64,000 nucleotides of DNA, from positions 142,552,308 through 142,616,307 of the forward strand of contig NC_135717.1 in the NCBI RefSeq assembly GCF_964656455.1, written 5' to 3'. Origin of the DNA: Halichoerus grypus (taxonomy: Eukaryota > Chordata > Mammalia > Carnivora > Phocidae). Position 1 is the stretch's first letter. Every line of letters begins with the position of its first letter. The notes below the pieces were generated by a model. The model was given only the letters and a program-made list of their open reading frames with translations, had not been told where the DNA came from and searched no databases. The position numbers and the translations under genes are program-made. Shown piece after piece: positions 23,355-36,854 of the stretch.

Positions 23355-24064
23355 ACAAGTGAGTAAGATAAAACTCATTAGTATTAAGTCCTGGGTTTTC
23401 CAACTCAAGCACCTGAAGAAGCTAGGCATGTACTGCTTGACTTGCAGTATCTACTTTTTAACTTCTCCTGCCAAATATAAATCCTTCAGAATTTAACTCA
23501 AACTTATTTCTGATTACCTAATTACCTTGTTTATTGACATCAGTAATACCAGTCTAATTCTTTGAATCAGTTGGTAACATAAATAAACTGGATGAAGTAA
23601 GCTCAGTGATTACTCTGTTCTTTGGGTGAGAAATCCTTGGGAAATAAATCACCAACATGAAAGCTTTTCCTTAATGTTTCATTCAAAGACATGTGCAAGC
23701 AGTCATAGATAGTAAATTAAACAATGAAAATAACTGACATGGGTAATCCTGATTTGGGATATAGTTTTAAAGATTCACATAGTAATGAAGAATACAAATG
23801 TATGGTTTAGAAAGACTGTGTACAAAAAACAGCATCTTTAATATTAAATTAATAAGAAAAATTTAATAACAAGAAGTCCTAGAGAGTTTAAGTCTGTATA
23901 AAACTCTCTTCAAAATGGCAGTTATATATGGTGTCTTCAGCAGTTTGGCTCTTGTCTTCTGCTCAGTCTGAAATGGGGTAGAATCATGTTCAGATCTCAT
24001 GAATGTGGAGGGGTGAGATATGGAAGGGAGGTCAAGACCAGGTGGAGAAATGGCAAGTGTTCTG
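23355..24064. other. Upstream non-genic DNA
   Basis: No recognised repeat or coding sequence. Confidence 0.4.
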
Positions 24065-24625
24065 GCATATGCTAATGAGTAAAAAATCATTCCAAAATTA
24101 GTAACTTAAAACAACAATCATTTTCTTAGTTATCATGGTATCAGTGGGTCAAGAATTTGGGACATTCTTGTCTACGTAGTTCTGGCTTAGAATCTCTCAT
24201 GTGGTTGAAATGTGACAGTGGCTAGACCTGGAAGAGTAGAACCATGAAAACAGCTGGGGCTGACCTGGGAGATATCTCTTGCTCTCTATTTCTCCCCCAC
24301 CCCCACCCCCACTCCCATTTTGTGGTCTTATGGCTTCTACATGTGATATTGCTAAATGGGATAGTTTGGGGTTCCTCACAGCATGGCAGCCTAAGGGCAA
24401 TCAGATATCACCGCAGAAGTCAAAAGCAAGTAGTGAACAAGGCAGAAGCGGAAGCTGCTTCTCTTTTTATGACCTAGCTTTGAAAGTCAAATAGCGTCAC
24501 TTCCACCATATTTTATTACCAGATACCAGTCACAAGCCCACTTGATTTCAAGGGAAAGAAACATAGACCCTCACCTCATAATGAGTTAAATTTATAGAGG
24601 GGAACCATAATCTGGACTCCTGGCA
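24065..24625 (+). mobile_element. Ancient LTR-like repeat (ERVL/MLT type)
   Basis: Blocks in order: AACTTAAAACAACAATCATT, ATCAGTGGGTCAAGAATTTG, GAACAAGGCAGAAGCGGAAG, TTTTTATGACCTAGCTTTGA, then ACAAGCCCACTTGATTTCAA. The same order occurs in old mammalian ERVL-type LTRs. No internal viral genes accompany it. A C-rich run at 24290-24320 is a later addition. Confidence 0.5.
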
Positions 24626-24839
24626 AGCTGGAATTATGACCTTTTGATTAGTCTTGAAATTATGCAAGTGTGCATTTTAATTTATTTTAGTAATCATTTA
24701 CCATAGTAAATATTTGTTACAGTATACATCTGTGTTTTATTTTCCCAATCAATTTTAGAGTTTTGGGATTATAAGATGAGTCTTTGGGTTTCTGATACTA
24801 TATATTTGTAAACCAAGTTTTTATTCATAACTCTAGGTG

Positions 24840-26110
24840 TCCAGGCATCATCTAGTAACCAGTTGCGTAAGGAGTCAGGAGTCACACAATCTGATAAGAG
24901 AGAAATTGGAGGTGATATGGGAACACAGAAAGAACCATCTAATCTATTTATGGGAGATCAGAGACGAGGAAAAGAAGGGTTTACTAAGTAAATCATGAAT
25001 GGATGGTGTGAAAGTGTAACAGCAATCGCAAATAACCAGAGGCAGATAAACTACAGTTTGCATATGGAACAGGGCCAATTTAGTTACTATGCGAGGTTGA
25101 GGGAGACTGAGAGAAGAGAATGAAAATTCAAGCAGCGACCATGACCATGAAAGAACGTGTAAATCTTGTTTAAGAGTTTATATTTATCCTGAGGGAGCCG
25201 AGGAAAGTTTAAAATCAAGAAAAGTGGGGCACCTGGGTGGCTCAGTTGGTTAAGCGTCTGACTACATTTCAGCTCAGGTCAGCCCCGTGTGGGCTCCCTG
25301 CTGGGCATGGAGACTGCTGCAGATTCTCTCTCTCTCCCTCTCCCTCTGCCCCTACCCCACACTGCTCATGCTCATGTGCACTCTCAATCTCAAAAAAAAA
25401 AAAAAAATCAAGAAAAGGTAGAACATATTTTGGAAGAAACAGGATAAAAAATTGGGAAAGAAGAAAGAAACTTATTTTAGGTTAAGATATGAAGATTAAA
25501 TTACTCTTCAGTGAGATATGAAACAGGAGAATATTTAGGTTAAAACAAAATGAATTTAGTTTCGGTCATGTTGACATTTACTATCTGACTGTGAGCCATC
25601 CTATTAGAGATATTCAAAATACATTGGAAAAGCTAATCTATCAAATGAGAAATCTGGACTGGTGATAAATGTTTGGAAAATATTAGTGGTATTTGAAACC
25701 ATGGAAGTGAACAACATTGATGATGAAAAGTGTACAGTCAGATAAAATGAGGACTGAATTCCAGAATCTCACTGAATGCTAACATTTACAAAACGGTTCT
25801 AACAAGAAATAGGCATACAAGCAGGAGAAATTAGTAGGGTGTATGTTATGGACACAAGTTAAAAAAAAAAAAAAAAAAGAACATTGCAAGAAGTAGGGAG
25901 TAGTGACCAGTGTTAGATATTCCTGAAAAATCAAGTAAGATTAAAAAATGGAAAATGACCTGTGTATTTAGCAACAAGATATTACTAGAATATTGAATAA
26001 GGGAAGTTTCACTTAAGTGATAGTTTTTGAAGACAAATCACAGTGGCTTAAGGAGATTACAGGTTGAAATAGTGTCTGTCCAAGGAATATAGCCGTTGAT
26101 GGTGGGAAAG
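24840..26110 (-). mobile_element. L2 LINE fragment, antisense, split by a SINE
   Basis: Antisense L2 in the same order as the copy at 945-2640: TCGGTCATGTTGACATTTAC, GAGATATTCAAAATACATTG, AATCTGGACTGGTGATAAAT, then a late ATCAAGTAAGATT with TGTATTTAGCAACAAGA. It is interrupted by a Can-SINE (25225-25403) and an A-run at 25861-25878. The reverse-transcriptase box has decayed. Confidence 0.6.
25225..25403 (+). mobile_element. Can-SINE, older subtype
   Basis: Plus-oriented copy with the head GGGGCACCTGGGTGGCTCAG and the body CCCTGCTGGGCATGGAGACT, a subtype different from the younger copies in this window. Duplication AAAATCAAGAAAAG at 25211-25224 and 25404-25417. Confidence 0.93.
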
Positions 26111-26869
26111 AGATGCAACAAGCTGAAAAGAGAACATAAGAGTTCTTGTCTTGGCAGTCAGAGCTCTATGTGGTCCTAAGCAGGCTTTAGAAATTTCTAG
26201 AATCCCCTGAAATTACATGCAAAATTTGTATGTATATACACAAGTGCATTTTTTAGATGAATATTGATAGTATGAGATTCTTAAAGGGAGTCAGAGATCA
26301 AAATATTAGTAACCAGAGCTGTATGTAATACATTAGATACTCATTAGTGTTATACACTCTATGTGTAATTTCTATAACTTGCAGAGACCTAAATTTATAT
26401 ATGATCATAATATATTACTGTGACTAGTTTTTTCTGGGACAGGAAAACAAATCTAATTACTTTATTATAATGCATATTGTTATATATTTTATTATTTGTT
26501 ATTACAATATTCCCTGAAAAAGATTATAAACCCCCACCTGTTGCAATGCTCATCGCACCGCCTTCTATAGAAGGAGTTATGTATCCCTTCTGTATTGACA
26601 TAGGCCTGGTCATGTTATTTGACTGTGTTCATGGAAGAAGTGGCCAAGCCAGAACCTAACAGAAATTTCATCACAGTTTTGCCTCGGGTCTTTTCCCTCT
26701 GCCACAGATCCAGGATAGATGCTATTCCTTTAGCCTCATGTATTAATATACTCTTCAAAATCATATCTTTGGCTAATGTGTTCACATATCAATATTCTTT
26801 GGATATTATTGCCATTTTCAGGTTTTTCTCCTTTTCCATTCTATATAACCAGTGCAAAGGAAGGACCGC
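26111..26869. other. Upstream non-genic DNA
   Basis: Mostly unassigned. About 26510-26840 resembles an ordinary old repeat in composition, but I cannot name one. Confidence 0.35.
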
Positions 26870-27690
26870 ATCAAGAATTTTTTTTATTCATAGAACGAGT
26901 ATATGTTGAGTGAAGACAGAATATTACTCAATATGAACCAGACAAAACAAAACGAAACAAAACAAACCTGGCCCCACTCCCTGAGGCCCTAAGGAAGAAA
27001 TAAGACAAAATCACAATAGGCTTTAGTATAAAAAAAGTCAAGGTATAATCCACTGAAATTTTATGCATATCAAAGCAGTAAGGTTCTCAAAGAAGGTAGA
27101 TATTAATTTGGTTTTAAATGTTTTTATGAGTTACATTAGGAGGTAAGGGTATGAGTAAAGAGCTTGAACAATTACACAGAATTTATTTTGGGGTTGGGGG
27201 AAATGGAGAAAGAGTTATGATAAGAAGGATGATCTGACTAGAGAGATGTTCTTGGATAGTGGTAAGACATCTAAATTGTTGGATTATTAATTTGCTAAAA
27301 TAAGTGACACTAAAACTTTAGTGAAAGAATCAAAAGACATTTGGAGTAAAGACCAGAAACAACGTTACACTGATTATATATGGAAATAAGTAACAGCGGA
27401 ACAAGGAGTTAAATGGGAAATGCAAGATGATGTTTCATACTTGGTTGGGAATGATGCATACAGGGCTTGGAGGAGCAGGGTTAATCCAAGTAGCTAGAAA
27501 CATATTTTTATACTCAGATAGTTTCTTCCCTGCTCTAATTCATTCCTAATTTATGAATTTCATTTCTTTCATTCTATATATGTCTTATTAAACATCTTGA
27601 TGTGCTAATGTCAAGGAAGTGGCGGTGAATTTTAAAACAAACAAATCTATACTCATGGAGTTCACATTCTAGTATTCAACTATTTCAAAA
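26870..27690 (-). mobile_element. Probable L2 fragments, antisense
   Basis: Antisense L2 3'-end order: CATAGAACGAGTATATGTTG, an ACAAAACAAAACG stretch, CCCACTCCCTGAGGCCCTAA, and later AAGAGCTTGAACAATTACAC. A second 3'-end-like block (ATACTCATGGAGTTCACATT) lies near 27648-27670. Diverged; several pieces may be present. Confidence 0.45.
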
Positions 27691-27799
27691 TATTTATTAC
27701 AGACCTTCTTTTTATCACATAATTCATCAGTACTATGTGACCCCAGTTATAAATATCAATTATTGTACAGCACCTTGCAAAAACCATGGACCCCTCGTC

Positions 27800-27800
<1 letters not shown>

Positions 27801-27842
<42 letters not shown>
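27801..27842. repeat. (TG)n microsatellite
   Basis: About 20 uninterrupted TG units. It creates spurious cysteine/valine or threonine/histidine runs in translated frames on the two strands. Confidence 0.97.
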
Positions 27843-27844
<2 letters not shown>

Positions 27845-28089
27845 CTGTATAGAAAAAGAAACTTTGACCCAGAAGCATGTCCTAAATATCCTACTTTTAA
27901 AATGCACTTTATTTCTATATCTGTTTCTATTAAGGTACAGGGAAGCTTATATATAAAATGCACTTCTTTACAAAACTGTTCTTTATTTCCTCATTATATT
28001 TGTTTATTATCATGTGTGGCTTTTATGACTATTATGATGTTTCCACATTTTAATAAAGTTGACAAGAAAACAATTTGGCATAATAATTT

Positions 28090-29130
28090 AGAAATAAAAA
28101 AGCACAAAAGTATATATCTGATAAGGGGTTAACATCCAAAATATATAAAGAACTTATACAAGTCAACACACAAAAAACAAATAATCCAGTTTAAAAATGG
28201 GCTGAGTGGTGGTGCCTGGGTGGCTCGGTTGTTAAGCGTCTGCCTTCGTCTCAGGTCGTGATCCCAGGGTCCTGGGATCAAGCCTCAAGCCCCGCATCGG
28301 GCTCCCTGCTCAGCAGGAGGCCTGCTTCCCCTCCTCCACTCCCCCCCGCTTGTGTCTCTTTCTGTCAAATAAATAAATAAAATCTTTAAAAAATTAAATA
28401 AATAAAAATGGCCTGAGGAAATGAATAGACATTTTTCCAAAGAAGGCTTACAGACACATGAAAAGATGCTCAACGTCACTAATCATCAGGGAAATGCAAG
28501 TCAATATTACAATGAAATATCACCTCACACATGTCAGGATAACTAAAATCAAAAACAGAAGAAACAAGTGTTTGACGAGGATGTAGGGGAGAAGGAACCC
28601 CCATGCACTGTTGGTGAGAATGCAAATTGGTGCAGCCATTGTGAAAACCAGTACCGGGTTTCCTCAAAAAATTAAAAATAGAATTACCATATTATCCAGT
28701 AATCACACTACTGGGTATTTACCAAAAAATACAAAAACACTAATTCAAAAAGATATATGCATCCCCATGTTTATTGCAGCATTATTTACAATAGCCAAAA
28801 TATGGAAGCAGCCCAAGTGCCCATCCATAGATGAATGGATAAAGAAGATGTGGTACATATACACAATGGGATATTAGCCACAAAAAAGAATGAAATCTTG
28901 CCATTTGCAACAACATGGATGGACCCAAAGGGTATAACACTAAGCGAAATAAGTCAGAGAAAGACAAATATCGTAAGATTTTAGTCACATGTGGAATTTA
29001 AGAAACAAAACAAACAATAGAATAAACAGACTTAAATACAGGAACAAACTGGTGGTTGCCAGAGGGAAGGTGGGTAGGGGGAAGGATAAGTAGATAAAGG
29101 GGATAAAAAACAACATAAAATTGTATTAAT
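28090..29130 (+). mobile_element. L1 ORF2 3' end and 3' UTR, split by a SINE
   Basis: The C-terminal end of L1 ORF2 on the plus strand, with the recognisable peptide FIAALFTIAKIWKQPKCPSI followed by DEWIKKMWYIYTMGY near 28760-28877. A 3' UTR with AAATAAGTCAGAGAAAGAC and GGTGGTTGCCAGAGGGAAGG follows. Stops and frameshifts show that it is dead. A Can-SINE at 28207-28403 interrupts it. An A-run at 29248-29272 lies beyond its end. Confidence 0.85.
28207..28403 (+). mobile_element. Can-SINE nested in L1
   Basis: Plus-oriented Can-SINE inside the L1 fragment. Duplication AAAAATGGSCTGAG at 28193-28206 and 28404-28417. The L1 sequence resumes in register, so the SINE came later. Confidence 0.95.
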
Positions 29131-30565
29131 GATTTCTGAACCCTTCTGAACCTAAGGGCAATCAATTTTAAAGATATACCAAAGAATATAATTCTCTTTA
29201 AATTAATTTCTGTCCAACTGGGTTTTAGTGTCCTATTTAGAAACTCAAAAAAAAAAAAAAAAAAAAAAAAAGAGCAAAGTCAAAGGAAACAGGTAAAAAA
29301 ATATTCTTTGTTCTCTAAAAATATAAATGCGTTAATTTGTTAAATACTTTAAATGTTATAAATAATAACTACATGAAATTTCCTAAGCAAATTATCAGGA
29401 ACAAATCTCATAATCTCTTATTTCAAACCTCTGTTTCCTTATGAAATAGAATTTTATACTAAGATACTTATTAAACACCTTAAAAAGAACCTTGCAATTA
29501 AAACTTAAGCATTATTAATCGGAAACTTTTGGACTGATTTTTCATTTCATTTTGAAGTTACTAAGGGCAAAAATAAATCTTCTTAGAGTACTTTTAAATT
29601 TTTTTAAGTTTACTTAAAGTTTTAAGTTAAAGTTTTTAAGATTAATTGAATATACCTATATGGCAGATTCTGCTTTAGTGACAGCATTTGATGTATCTTT
29701 CCATTTATTAACAATTGAGTGTAGCACATTCAATTTGAAATGAATTGGCCTTGAAACTGTCAAAATTAGATACCAATCTATGCCTTAGTCTGGTGATTAC
29801 AATGAATTTCTTGAACACCTATTATGTACTTCTTAATGCAACTTCCTGAGCTCTGCTATTTCACCATTTCACTATGAGATATTTAAAAAGTTTAAAAAAA
29901 TGATATCATGTATGGTGAGCAAATAAACATGAGGACATAGTGATATCAAGATATCTTGTATGTTTCTCCTTTGCTTCAAAATCAGTGTAGCCAAAAGCAC
30001 GTTTATTTCTTGGCTTTTTATCCCTACCTCTTCTCAGTTTCTCTTTGTTTTGAATGACGCATCCAACCTTCCAGTAACTAAGGTTCATAATTTTGAAATC
30101 TCCATTTAATTAATTCTAAATTTTGGCCTGGTATCTAGTATGATACTAAGATTTGTTGCATTTTAACCACAAAATATTTCTGTTTTTCTTTTTTTCTTTC
30201 TTTCATTGTGATGCAATCTCCTTCATGCCATATTATTGTAGAAGTCATTTAACTGACCTTCTTTAATAATCTTGAAGGTGTTCAGCACATGGAGGAGGAA
30301 GTCAGACTATAAAGGATCTTAGGGCAAGCAGTAGGCAGGGGGATGTACCAGCGAGGTACAGTGGTAAATTATACACCAATATTTCAGTGGACAGAGCATC
30401 TGAATCAACATGTCCTCACATAGTAGGGGAGACACCAGCAGTCAAGGAGAAGCAAGTGAGATGTCTGGCAGCATGTGAGGGTTGCTCAGATACTGACTGA
30501 AGCACAATTCCAGCCCACAGGAGGTTGCAAGAGGAAGGCAGGACACTTTCCCTAAGTAAGGAAAT
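29131..30565. other. Upstream non-genic DNA
   Basis: Nothing convincing: an A-run (29248-29272), a weak reverse-MIR-like patch near 29795-29885, and no coding signature. Confidence 0.4.
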
Positions 30566-30770
30566 AAAATGTAGCACTGAAAACATCCTCTGAGCAGACT
30601 GCCTAGTTTCAAATCCTATCATATGCCTGTCGACCTTAGGCAAATTATTTAAACTTCCTGTATTTCCCATTTCATTATGTGAAAAATAAGGATAAAATAG
30701 TATCTACATCATAGGATTAAAGAAGAACATTTATATACAGAGCTAAATAAATGCCAGCTATTATTAGCAC
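30566..30770 (+). mobile_element. MIR SINE
   Basis: MIR order in plus: GCAGACTGCCTAGTTTCAAA, CGACCTTAGGCAAATTATTT, ATGTGAAAAATAAGGATAAA, CATCATAGGATTAAAGAAG, ending in an AAATGCCAGCTATTATTAG tail. Confidence 0.8.
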
Positions 30771-32254
30771 CAGTAATTCGAGACCTGAGAAACCAGGCAA
30801 AACCTAGTATTTGCAGCTGAGATAAAAATTAGAGGTCACGGTAGAGCAAATTTGTACAAGCAGATAAAAGTCAGGGATGGTCTTGATAGATAAACATACT
30901 TTGTTCTACCCTCTCAAGTCTGAAGCTTCAAGTAGAAAATACATAACTAAATTATATAGAATTTATGTTAACATTTAAGGCACCAGCATACCATTTAGTT
31001 TATTAATGATTTTATAAAATGCTTTCTAATACAGTTATCTTCACTGACTCATTATCAGAATATAAACATATGGCTAGGTTGGATTGTTAAAGTATGAGAA
31101 TCCTTCATATCTTCATTTGGGGAAAAATGCAATTAAATTATCCTTTTTTGGACTTCAGCTTGTATTCCTAAATCACATGGTATGGAGTTAAAACAATGTA
31201 TGAGAAGGCAGTGCTAGACATCGTTTCCTCAAATAATACTGATTCTCTGACAAGACTATATAAGAGCTCTTTTAAAAAAGCATAAAAATAAAAAGACATG
31301 GCAAAATATTATTAATATGACTATTTTAGGATTGTATATGTTTTTGATCTACAGAAAATATCCCTGTTTAAAATAATAAATTATTAATACAGCCAACAAA
31401 TATTTATTATGTCAGATACAACAGATAAACATTGAATACGGCATACTTTCTTTAAGCAATTACTATAATAATTATTCAATTCAGATGAGCAAGTTATCAA
31501 AACAAGCAATATCTACTTAAACTGATCGAAGGTATTATTTTTACTTAAAAGAAGGTAAGTATGTGCTTACATAGCGCTCTAATAATGCAAAGAGTGGCTC
31601 ACAAATTGAGCTTACTCAAGAAAAAAAAGATTTTTTATATTGACTAAAATGTGTAAAGATACATTGTTCACATGAATAATTTTTCATAACTGCTTTACTG
31701 TATATCAAACTCAGTTTTGTTTATTTATTTATCACTCTTGCTTCACCAAGATGTCATTTATTTCATTTTAATGTCAATATTATAAGTTTCAGGCTAACTT
31801 CTGATATCACCAAGGATAGCAGTTATGAGAAAATATTTTAATCTCCAAGTACTGGGATTTTGCATTCCCTTAGAAGGGATCATTTTCTTTTTCTTTTTTT
31901 TTTTTTTTTTTTTAAGAGAGGCTACCAGTTTCAAAATCTTAAATAAAATATGGGCTCCTAAAAATAATTACCTCACAGTTACTATTTTTATGGTAAAATG
32001 TGACGAAATTTCTGAACAGAAAGCATATTACAGGAAATTCTTGTAAGTACTCTAAGATAATTTGTATATTTGGGTTCATATTATCAAAAACAATATTAAA
32101 ATTGTATTGGGATTAAAACTGTGAGTTCGTTTTTCTAATATGGGAAAATACAATTTAACTTTTCCATTTTACTGCAAGAATAAACAATACGCCTGTCAGT
32201 GTTTAAGAATATCATTATATCCTATTATGTTTCTTGCCATAAACACTACATTTT
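30771..32254. other. Upstream non-genic DNA
   Basis: AT-rich. Contains an L2-tail-like word near 31395-31415 and a T-run at about 31890-31913. Nothing else recognised. Confidence 0.4.
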
Positions 32255-32271
32255 AAGAATTTAAATGTGTC

Positions 32272-32471
32272 GGTGGCGCCTGGGTGGCTCAGTCGTTAAG
32301 CGTCTGCCTTTAGTTCCGGTCATGATCCCAGGGTCCTGGGATCGAGCCCCGCATCGGGCTCCCTGCTCGGTGGGAAGCCTGCTTCTCCCTCTCCCACTCC
32401 CCCTGCTTGTGTTCCCTCTCTCGCTGTGTCTCTCTCTGTCAAATAAATAAATAAAATCTTTAAAAAAAAAA
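32272..32471 (+). mobile_element. Can-SINE, young
   Basis: Full-length plus-oriented copy with a perfect 17-bp duplication AAGAATTTAAATGTGTC at 32255-32271 and 32472-32488. Confidence 0.97.
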
Positions 32472-32488
32472 AAGAATTTAAATGTGTC

Positions 32489-32765
32489 ATTTATGTTCTG
32501 GTTCATTTTAGAAAAGACATTACATTACATTTACATCAAACGGTCCAATTTTAACAAATAAATTATAATATTTCATATGAATATACTCTAAATATAAACT
32601 CAAACTGTGCATAAAGGATTATGCACATTTAAAATTAGCTAAATAATTGAAGATATGACTAATAAAATAGGTACTGCCATAAAATGAGTATACAAAGAAT
32701 GATATCTTTCATTTATCAATTACCAACTTCATAAAATGTTTTGTACCCAGTCACTGCATATTTAC
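32489..32765. other. Short spacer between SINEs
   Basis: AT-rich, no feature seen. Confidence 0.4.
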
Positions 32766-32780
32766 ACATTTGCTGTTTTA

Positions 32781-32999
32781 TTTTATTTTATTTTATTTAT
32801 TTATTTATTTTTAAAGATTTTATTTATTCATTCGAGACACAGAGATAGAAAGAGCATGAGCAGGGGGAGAGGCAGAGGGAGAGGGAGAAGCAGGCTCCCC
32901 GCTGAGCCAGGAGCCGGACGTGGGGCTCGATCCCAGGACCCTGGGATCATGACCCGAGCCGAAGGCAGACGCTTAACGACTGAGCCACCCAGGCGCCCC
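32781..32999 (-). mobile_element. Can-SINE, young
   Basis: Full-length minus-oriented copy with a perfect 15-bp duplication ACATTTGCTGTTTTA at 32766-32780 and 33000-33014. It begins with (TTTTA)n and (TTTA)n, an expanded tail. Confidence 0.97.
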
Positions 33000-33021
33000 A
33001 CATTTGCTGTTTTAATACAAT

Positions 33022-33085
33022 ATCTTTCTATTTATCTATTCCTATATCTATCTATCCATCATCTATCTATCATCTATGTCTATTA
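33022..33085. repeat. Imperfect (TATC)n tract
   Basis: Repeated TCTA/TATC units with interruptions (CTATCTATCCATCATCTATC and similar). Confidence 0.85.
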
Positions 33086-33440
33086 TTTGCATTTATATGG
33101 ATAGGAGACATTATTTCCTACATGCATATTTATATTAGGCATTTTGATTTAAATCTTGCTTTATATTATCTTACAAACCCACGTTACTTGAAGTTTCTTT
33201 AGTAATATTGTATGTATTTATTTTCTCATCTTCTCCTGTAATAATGTACTTACCATGTAAATTGAAGGCTACCTCTCTGCCTAAAAGTCCTTTAAATGAT
33301 TTAATTAATTCTGTTTCCATGACCAAAAATATGTTTAACTTACTGAAGTGGGAAAACTGTTCAAGACTCTAGGGTTGCAATGATATTATCTACTTGAAAA
33401 ACTAGAAAAACCTATACTTGTGAAGGAAGGGCACATTTTA

Positions 33441-33653
33441 TTTTTTATTTTTTTATTTTTTAAAGATTTTTTATTTATTTATTTGAGAGAGAGAATGAGA
33501 CAGAGAGAGAGAGCACGAGCAGGGGGAGGGTCAGAGGGAGAAGCAGACTCCCCGCTGAGCAGGGAGCCCGATGCGGGACTTGATCCCGGGACTCCAGGAT
33601 CATGACCTGAGCTGAAGGCAGTCGCTTAACCAACTGAGCCACCCAGGCGCCCC
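33441..33653 (-). mobile_element. Can-SINE, young
   Basis: Full-length minus-oriented copy with a perfect 17-bp duplication AGGAAGGGCACATTTTA at 33424-33440 and 33654-33670. Confidence 0.97.
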
Positions 33654-33670
33654 AGGAAGGGCACATTTTA

Positions 33671-36600
33671 GAAAGAACTAACTGCATTGGTCAATCTGGC
33701 TGAGATTAATAAAACTCCACTGGCTTGATAGACCACATATGTTTATGGGTCAGGCACCATGGGGACATCAGCAAGAGTGATCTAATATTCTCTTTCTTTG
33801 TCACTTATCTATTAAAGAACAAAAGAAGTATATGGACAGACAAGGTGTTTTAGTTTAGACCAATTTACAATGATTATTTGGTGATCACTTAGACAGTGGG
33901 TGTTAGATGAAGTAGTTTGTCCTTTAGAAATTAGATAAAGATATTGAAGATAACCTTCAGATGGCGACCTTTGTTCCGTGACAACTCTGGCTAATTATAA
34001 GTCCTGGTTTCAAGGTTAATGTTGTTATATCCATTATGTTGTCAATTTTCTAACATAAATCAATTCTTAAATATCACCTTAGTGCAAATTTTTCACATCA
34101 GGAGCCATTCTGGCCATGCACTTCACAATTTAATTATTGTGAAAAGAAAACGTATTAAAATGTAGTCACGTTAAATGATGCCTTTAAACTGAGTGCAACC
34201 ACTACGCTTTCATTTAGCTCTTTGAAAATAAGGAGTAAAATCACTTTAGAAAATTTTAACTTAAGGATGCAAAAAAAAAAAGACAAAATAAAACAAATCA
34301 TTTTTATCTTTGTATCATAGATTGAAAAATTGTTCTATATATTTATCTAGATAGTATATATAATATTTTGTGGAAAACAGAAGACAATAGAACAAATATA
34401 TTGCCTTTCTTCAAAGAATTTCCAGTATGATCAGATAAAATGGTCAGTAGAAGTAAGGAGTAAGTATGATGGGTGGGACTTGAAATATGCCAGGACAATT
34501 CTAATTCCTTCATGTACAAATAATTTATTCACATGTAGGAAACTTAAGAATAATATATGATTTTCCATAGTAAGGCTAATTTTTGCCTGCAACAATATAT
34601 GACACCACTCCATGATCCCACTGTGAACTAAAAAGGAAAAAAAAAAAAAAAAGAACCCATCCTTAATAATAATATTAATACAAATAATAATAAAGCCTTT
34701 CCTGTAAAGGAAATAAGGTCATAAGTATTAAATCACTTTTTTGTTGTTTAGAATCAAAGCTAGAACTAAAATAAAATATTCATTCTTATAAGCTACATCT
34801 CTGATTAGTTAGGAAACATCTTCCAATACTAGACAATAAAACATAAATAGGTAAAGTCCATAATAGCTCCAAATAAGTCATGGAAATTAAAAATGGAACT
34901 CTGAGTTCTAGTTTGAGGAGTTATTTACCTAAGTGGGTCATTAGATCATCATTATGATATTTCAGTTTAAAGAATGTATGCAAGTTGTAAAAAAATCTGC
35001 CAAAACCTAACTAGGAACTCTGATAGAGCATTTGAAGAGATAAGGTAGGAGGTTTTTGTGTATTTGAACATAATTTGATGAAGCTAAGGAAAAAATTACA
35101 GAAAAATGGTATCTTCTTCGGTGTCCCTCAGTGTTTGGCTGACCGGTCAAAGGAAAGCTAATTAATTATCTGTGAAGGTTTTGCTCTGGGAGCTTTTAAA
35201 TTTAAGCTTCACATTATAACTATTAATTTAATCAATTATGTCACAGATCTATTCTTCAATATAAATGATATATAATTTAACTTCACCATCACATCACTTT
35301 GTTCAATATCATTTACCAAAGGAGCTAATGTTTCTTGTTATCTTACACCTTCTTTATTAGAACATTTATTGTCTTCCAATTACAAGAAAGGAAAAAACAT
35401 GTGAAGCTGGTATATGCCTTGAAGTTTCCCTGCCACTGAGTGAATTAAAAGCATAGTCTGTCATTTGCATCAACATTTTCCCCACTGATTTGCCCTCCTT
35501 ATTTTCTTTGTACACTGCAACCTGACAATGAAAATATCTACAATAGATAAGTAAATCACAAGTCCATTGATCATAGTTATCCATTTTATATGACATTTCA
35601 GGGACCATATTATTTGAACAATAAATTTACCAGAAAGGAATTCAAGCAAAATGATCTCTGCCCTCAAATAGCAACTGTAATCACAACATTTAAGCATCAG
35701 TGTTGACAGTTTGCCTGAATGTTTCATCACTCTCCTCATTCTTCACAATAAATTGTAGCTTAAATTAGAGTTATTGTTTTGTCATAGGAATCCATATTAC
35801 CTTCTGGAAATTAAAATATGTATTTAAATCCATACTCACATAAAACTCAGCTACCTTCCTTTTGTATTATATTCTGTCATTTTATGTTCAAATTATTCAG
35901 ATATCAAAAAGTCCTGCTGTTTTGCCTCTCTCCAGTAGAATAGGGAACTAACAATAGAAATGTTCAATGATGATACCATGGTTACATTAGAAGGAGTTCT
36001 GCATTAGTCAGAGATTCTATTAATTTATGTGATGTCCATCATTTGAGGCATATTTCAGTATTTTAAGGCAGCTTCTACTCTTGAGGGAGATACAATAAGA
36101 GAAAGAGTTTTAAAAGATCAACTCCTTATATTGAATAATACTGGAGGCTCCTAAAAAACTAGAAATGAACAAAGTATACCCTTTCCTTTAACACATGCGA
36201 AATAGCATTTCTCAAACAAAAATCATCATCATATAAGTTTGGTGATAGCACAAAAGCAAAAATACCTCTCGCATAAGTAGAGATATCCTTCCTCATATCC
36301 ATAAGCAAGCAAACACTATTTTCTCTAAAATATCATAACTACACATTTTCAAAACATAAGGTATATTTAGTGATTTTGTTTGATGGAACAAGTTTCCAAC
36401 TTTTGACTATTGTTCATTAGCTACAAGAAAAAGTTATATTTTTTAAATTAGGAAACACAAGCACAAATGATCTTAAATGCATGTGTTGATTTTTGTCATA
36501 CATGTAGAAATGAAGAGGATGTTACAACTTAATGTGCTATATATGTACACATTTATAGACAGATACTTACATCTATATGTATACAGGTAGTCAGTACACA

Positions 36601-36854
36601 GATATACACATAGATAGATACACATACACTAACATAATTTATTTTTAATTCCTACATCTGTAATTTTTAAAATAATGGCTTGATATGTAGTCTTCCTTGA
36701 CATAGCCTGTGAACATACAAATATTCATATGATGTGTATATATACCATAAATATATATACAGTATATATAATATATATTTATTAAATATATATTTACACA
36801 AATAGCATAAACAATAACCATCATAAGTAATATTTATTTGATAAGTGCACATAA
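33671..36854. other. Long repeat-poor non-genic stretch
   Basis: About 3.2 kb with no SINE, L1 or LTR that I recognise and no exon. It has A-runs near 34271 and 34638-34656 and AT-rich simple sequence at 36530-36800. The overlapping minus-strand open frames at 35366-35739 show no family motif. Confidence 0.45.

Noticed and set aside
27680..28132. Frames with cysteine/valine or histidine/threonine runs
   Set aside because: These runs are translations of the (TG)n microsatellite.
33022..33085. Regularly spaced repeats that might suggest a CRISPR-like array
   Set aside because: The unit is a tetranucleotide microsatellite without spacers, in a mammalian genome.
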